A DNA stretch of 64,000 nucleotides, from positions 2,852,001 to 2,916,000 of the forward strand of contig NC_057370.1 in the NCBI RefSeq assembly GCF_016906535.1, in the 5' to 3' direction. Below the pieces are notes generated by a model. The model was given only the letters and a program-made list of their open reading frames with translations. It made no database searches and was not told the DNA's origin. The stretch is from Rhizoctonia solani (Eukaryota; Basidiomycota; Agaricomycetes; Cantharellales; Ceratobasidiaceae). Position 1 is the first letter of the stretch; each line of letters opens with the position of its first letter. Shown in pieces: positions 60,357-64,000 of this stretch. Made by a program: the position numbers and the translations under genes.

Positions 60357-62198
60357 ATGATCTCATTTCGCGCGTGCATTTCATCCTCTGGGCTCAGATC
60401 ACGTCTTTCGGCCAGTTGTCCTCAGTTAGGCGAGCCTCAACATTTTACAATGCGTCAGTCGCGGGGTTGACAGACGAAGAGGCCGAGGTGCGTTCATGAT
60501 TTTCTTACTTGTCTTTGCGTTCTATTAATCGTAATGGGATCGACAGTTTCGAAATGCAGTCTACGATTTTGCACAAAAGGAAGTTGCCCCCCGAGCAGCT
60601 GAAATAGACAGGACGAATACTTCACCAATGGTGCGACAGGCTGTCTAAGATATGCAATCTTCCGAGCACTAAACACGCGTGTGTAGGACCTTTGGGAAAA
60701 GCTAGGATCTATGGGTCTGCTGGGCATCACTGTCAACGAAAAATATGGAGGCCTCGGGTCCGGATACCTCCAGCATACCCTGGCCATGGAGGCCTTGTCT
60801 GCGCTTCGGGATCTGTCGCATTATCTTACGGTGCCCACTCGAACCTCTGCGTTAATCAAATACACAGACACGGCACCACGTGCAAAAAGACAAATACTTG
60901 CCTCCACTGATCGCTGGTACTAAAGTCGGGGCCCTTGCCATGAGTGAACCTGGCGCAGGCAGTGATGTCGTATCTATGCAGTTGAAAGCAACTCAGAAAG
61001 ACGGTGGCTATGTGCTCAACGGAAACAAGTTTTGGTAGGTAGATCTGTGTTGGAGAAAGACATAACCTTGCTAGAACACATCTCGGCAGGATTACCAACG
61101 GCCCTATAGCAGATACCCTAGTCGTATACGCAAAAACTGGTGAAGGATCCAAGGGAATTACTGCGTTCATTGTTGAGAAAGGCGCCCCAGGATTTTCTAC
61201 TCACCAGAAACTTGACAAGTTCGGGGTAAGCCGGATAGATCAGCCACCATGTGTGTCACCATCCTTACGTGCGTCATAGATGCGGGGTAGCGATACATGC
61301 GAACTAGTTTTTGAAGATTGCTTCATTCCCAACGGTGAGCCGGCACTTATTTCCCTATCAAAATCTTTTTAATGAGTATAACGATCGGTTATAGAGAATA
61401 TCTTGGGGAAACTGAACAAAGGGGCTGGAGTATTGATGAGTGGACTGGATCTAGAAAGGCTTGTTTTGAGTGGTGGACCCCTAGGGTGAGCTCTCGTTGA
61501 CCGTACTACCCCCAAAGGTGCGGTCGTCCGACTGATGCGACTTTATCTGCTAGTCTAATGCAGGCCGCATTCGATGTGGCGGTAGAGTATGTTCACGAAC
61601 GGAAGCAATTTGGTCAACCTGTTGGTGCCTTTCAGTTGATGCAAGGTGAGCTCCAACTGTCTCGATACAAATGAATGCTGAGTACCACCTAATCTATCTA
61701 GGGAAGATCGCAGGTCAGTTTACATACAAGAATTCTTCATTTTAAAAACTGTATAGCTAACGGCACATACAGATATGTACACAAAGCTTAACGCCAGCCG
61801 TAGCTATGTGTATGCTGTGGCCAGGGCATGTGATCGAGGTGACATTAGTCGTCGCGTAAGCAAAATACTCAACATATGGCAAATTTTTCGAGCTAACTGG
61901 TTTTACCTTCAGGACTGTGCCGGTGCGATTCTATACTCGTCGGACAGGGCTGTAGAAGTGGCCATGGACGCAATGCAATGCTTAGGTGGGAATGGGTACA
62001 TCAATGGTATGTGGCAGCATACCCTGATTGATCATGGGTGGCTCGATCGTTTGGTACTGAGTTTACTTACTTTGATTGTGATTAGATTACCCAACTGGCC
62101 GCATCCTCCGGGATGCGCGACTCTATTGCGTCGGTGCCGGCACTCAGGAAATTAGGCGAATGTTGATTGGCCGGGAGTTCAATGTTGAACTGAGTTGA
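60357..62198 (+). CDS. IVD: Isovaleryl-CoA dehydrogenase, with two or three frame breaks
   Basis: Mitochondrial FAD enzyme of leucine breakdown. The ATG at 60357 gives a presequence-like [20 protein letters not shown]. Acyl-CoA dehydrogenase segments follow: [57 protein letters not shown] (flavin-binding signature), [35 protein letters not shown], and [19 protein letters not shown] with the C-terminal signature. It ends [11 protein letters not shown], stop 62196-62198. [17 protein letters not shown] is typical of IVD. The frame is continuous only if one base is added near 60797-60806 ([11 protein letters not shown]) and one near 60877-60881 ([13 protein letters not shown]); a third break may lie near 60410-60430 unless the start is elsewhere. 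The remaining introns are normal. Confidence 0.85.
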
Positions 62199-64000
62199 TT
62201 TCATGTAATCCAGCCTAACGGGTTAATAATTAGAACTTACGCCCGTGACATAGTGAACGACCCTAAATCCATCCAGTTAGTCGCCGGACCTTGATTCATT
62301 GACCTGTAAAGCTAAATCGCAACACTTATTTATTTGGAAAACGCCAAGGGGACTGAACTTCCACAGAGACCTTGTAGATCAACAAGTTATCCCACGCAAC
62401 GGGCAAAATAGTGTGGCGTAAGGTCATCGTGGGCTAACAACGGCAGAGGTGCAATCACTCCTGTGGCGGGGGGAATTGGATGAAGGTTTGTTCTTAAGGT
62501 GGCGTATGCCCTCAATATCGTTGCCATACATCGAGGAAGCTCTGAAAAAATCTTGCTGTCTATTATGCGCGCGTATACGCTTACAAGGGTAGATATACAT
62601 TCGCATTGACAAATTGCCGTCGAAAGTTAAGCGGTACTTCCATCCAAGTGCATACATGCGTGATGAAATCGACAAATGAAAAAATTCCAACAGGGCAGAC
62701 TTGCTCGATTAATACAACGAGTGAAATGAACCGAGATCATTTGTGTTTGTCGATGATTGAAATAAGGTGCGCGGTAATCACATTTGTAGATCACAAGCAA
62801 GGTTAACTGAAGGAAACTATCGTGATAGTTGAGAGGCCTGAGCGAACCACGAGCAAATACAGATGTTTTCGTCCTTTCGTTCAATGGAATGAGAACGCCT
62901 TGCACGCCAAATTAAATATCGCCCGTGCGACCACCCTGTCTAACTAGAAATCCATCAACTGTGTGCTACGGTAACTCACCAAGGCCGCCTGTTTTCGAAG
63001 CGAGACCAAAATCAAAAGGTTGGCGCACAGGCGTTGTAACAGGACCTAGGATTTTGAGTCGTGGGGGATATTATTCAATTATTGCTGGTAGGTCTATAGT
63101 TGGTTAAGCTGCGTGAGTCGATAGCAAAGGAACGAAGGGCGAAAGATGTACAGGAAAACCCCTTTTCTCTAATGTCGCCGCCTTGTACGAGCACGTTGCA
63201 ATACATGGCCCAGATTTTGGTATTTGTGTACCCAACCGAATTATTGTGCCCCGTGTCGTCACCAGCTCGGATATCATAGGTTATTTCTACTAGTCTTCTG
63301 GACTTCCTCGCCCAACATTAATATTCGCAGGAATCAGAACGCAAGAACTTGCGCGGCTGGTGCCAACACTCAGAGCAGAACCCGCGCATACACGTGGAAG
63401 GGGTCTTCGTACGTTGCATACTAGCTTGATTGGTCTGGGCAATTCGTTACCATAAATCTGGTTACTACCCATCCAATCGGTTACTTGATTGATTCTGCAG
63501 GAAAATATGCATATATCAAGAAAGGACACATCTGTCAGAAGCGACAGGTTACGTTCCATGCATTCCGTCATGGTTTTCAGGCAATCCCAAGCCTACAGCG
63601 TGTTGACCACGAAATTTGCGGGGATATTGGCGCAAACTTGACAGGCCAATAGAGAAGTGAGTCATCAAATTAGTCTAGTCTCAATCGAAGCCAGGTAGGT
63701 TATCGTATTGATACCGTACCATGAAGGGGTGAAGCGACCAGAGTTCGTCAATTGGGAATGGTGGGGTCTCTGAAACTGGGATGCTTTAAACTCAGATATC
63801 GGCGGCTGTTCGCGAGTATTTTCGTACTTTTATCTCGTTAAGTATACGTAAACCTGGACCTTCAATCGAGTGGATAAATGGAAAGAGTAGCGACTCAGGG
63901 CCAAACAATCAGCGCTTGTCTGATGATTCTACCACACCGAGATCGACCGACCGGCTAATATTGGATCCCGGTATGCGGCCCTAAAACACCGCGCTAGCCG
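62199..64000. other. Right-hand flank, no recognised gene
   Basis: About 1.8 kb after the dehydrogenase gene. Apart from the candidate exon chain at 62957-63652, I see no domain, repeat or RNA gene. Confidence 0.45.
62957..63652 (+). other. Candidate unrecognised multi-exon gene (3' part)
   Basis: Four stop-free pieces join through three introns of 66, 51 and 68 nt (63088-63153, 63280-63330, 63433-63500), all in phase 1 with GT-AG ends: GVVTGPRILSRGGYYSIIAG, then KPLFSNVAALYEHVAIHGPD and VVTSSDIIG, then IRTQELARLVPTLRAEP, then KYAYIKKGHICQKRQVTF to a stop at 63650-63652. Two donors are weak and no start codon or family is visible. It may be a real but unfamiliar gene or chance. The opposite strand also has a 93-codon frame over part of it. 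Confidence 0.28.

Noticed and set aside
1..64000. Transposons, CRISPR arrays, tRNA or rRNA genes, secondary-metabolite or defence cluster
   Set aside because: I looked for integrase, transposase or reverse-transcriptase motifs, long terminal repeats, regularly spaced repeats and tRNA box B (GGTTCGANTCC) in the gaps and found none convincing. The genes are housekeeping types without a shared pathway.

Overview
The window is 64 kb of nuclear DNA from a filamentous basidiomycete, most likely an agaricomycete. Genes are broken by many introns of about 45-70 nt with GT-AG (occasionally GC-AG) borders, are packed tightly on both strands, and encode eukaryotic proteins such as a neurofibromin-type RasGAP, Tim54, Nfs1, RPA70 and SR proteins. 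I see no transposase, reverse transcriptase, rRNA, tRNA or CRISPR array. The species cannot be fixed from the sequence alone; the gene style resembles Rhizoctonia-type fungi (inference).

Layout. 0-5 kb: 3' part of a RasGAP of the Ira/neurofibromin class (+). 5.4-6.2 kb: small secreted thaumatin-like protein (-). 7.6-10.2 kb: Golgi-type apyrase (-). 10.8-12.6 kb: metacaspase (+). 12.7-13.5 kb: Hikeshi/Opi10 (-). 13.8-18.0 kb: insulysin-type M16 protease (-), 133 bp from the divergent meiotic helicase HFM1/MER3 (+, 18.1-24.7 kb). 25.3-40.1 kb is the densest block: Tim54, HYPK, FHA-domain checkpoint-type kinase, Cks1, NECAP, tubulin cofactor E, RPA large subunit, a cupin protein and a 3-hydroxyisobutyryl-CoA hydrolase/mS47-like protein. 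41.6-43.2 kb: indoleamine 2,3-dioxygenase. 43.2-47.3 kb: a gene-poor gap. 47.3-54.9 kb: SR-type RNA-binding protein, cysteine desulfurase Nfs1, UBLCP1-type phosphatase and an unrecognised protein. 55.2-62.2 kb: secreted carboxylesterase, arginase and isovaleryl-CoA dehydrogenase. 62.2-64 kb: no recognised gene, but one candidate exon chain.

Functionally the window is mostly housekeeping. Mitochondrial functions recur (Tim54, Nfs1, HIBCH/mS47, isovaleryl-CoA dehydrogenase). Four amino-acid breakdown enzymes (Val, Trp, Arg, Leu) lie within 24 kb. Genome maintenance and cell-cycle genes (HFM1, FHA kinase, Cks1, RPA70, TBCE) lie in the middle. CACGTG E-boxes sit within about 110 bp of the start codon of TIM54, HYPK, RFA1 and HIBCH.

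The most notable signals are structural. There are very short exons of 7, 10, 14 and 16 nt, one of which carries the metacaspase catalytic His. There are three GC-AG introns. There is also a series of single-base frame breaks in otherwise conserved genes, concentrated right of 37 kb, which look like assembly indels but need confirming. I found no convincing new multi-gene system. Exon junctions are my own reading of splice signals and protein conservation; gene spans run from start to stop codon and include introns.
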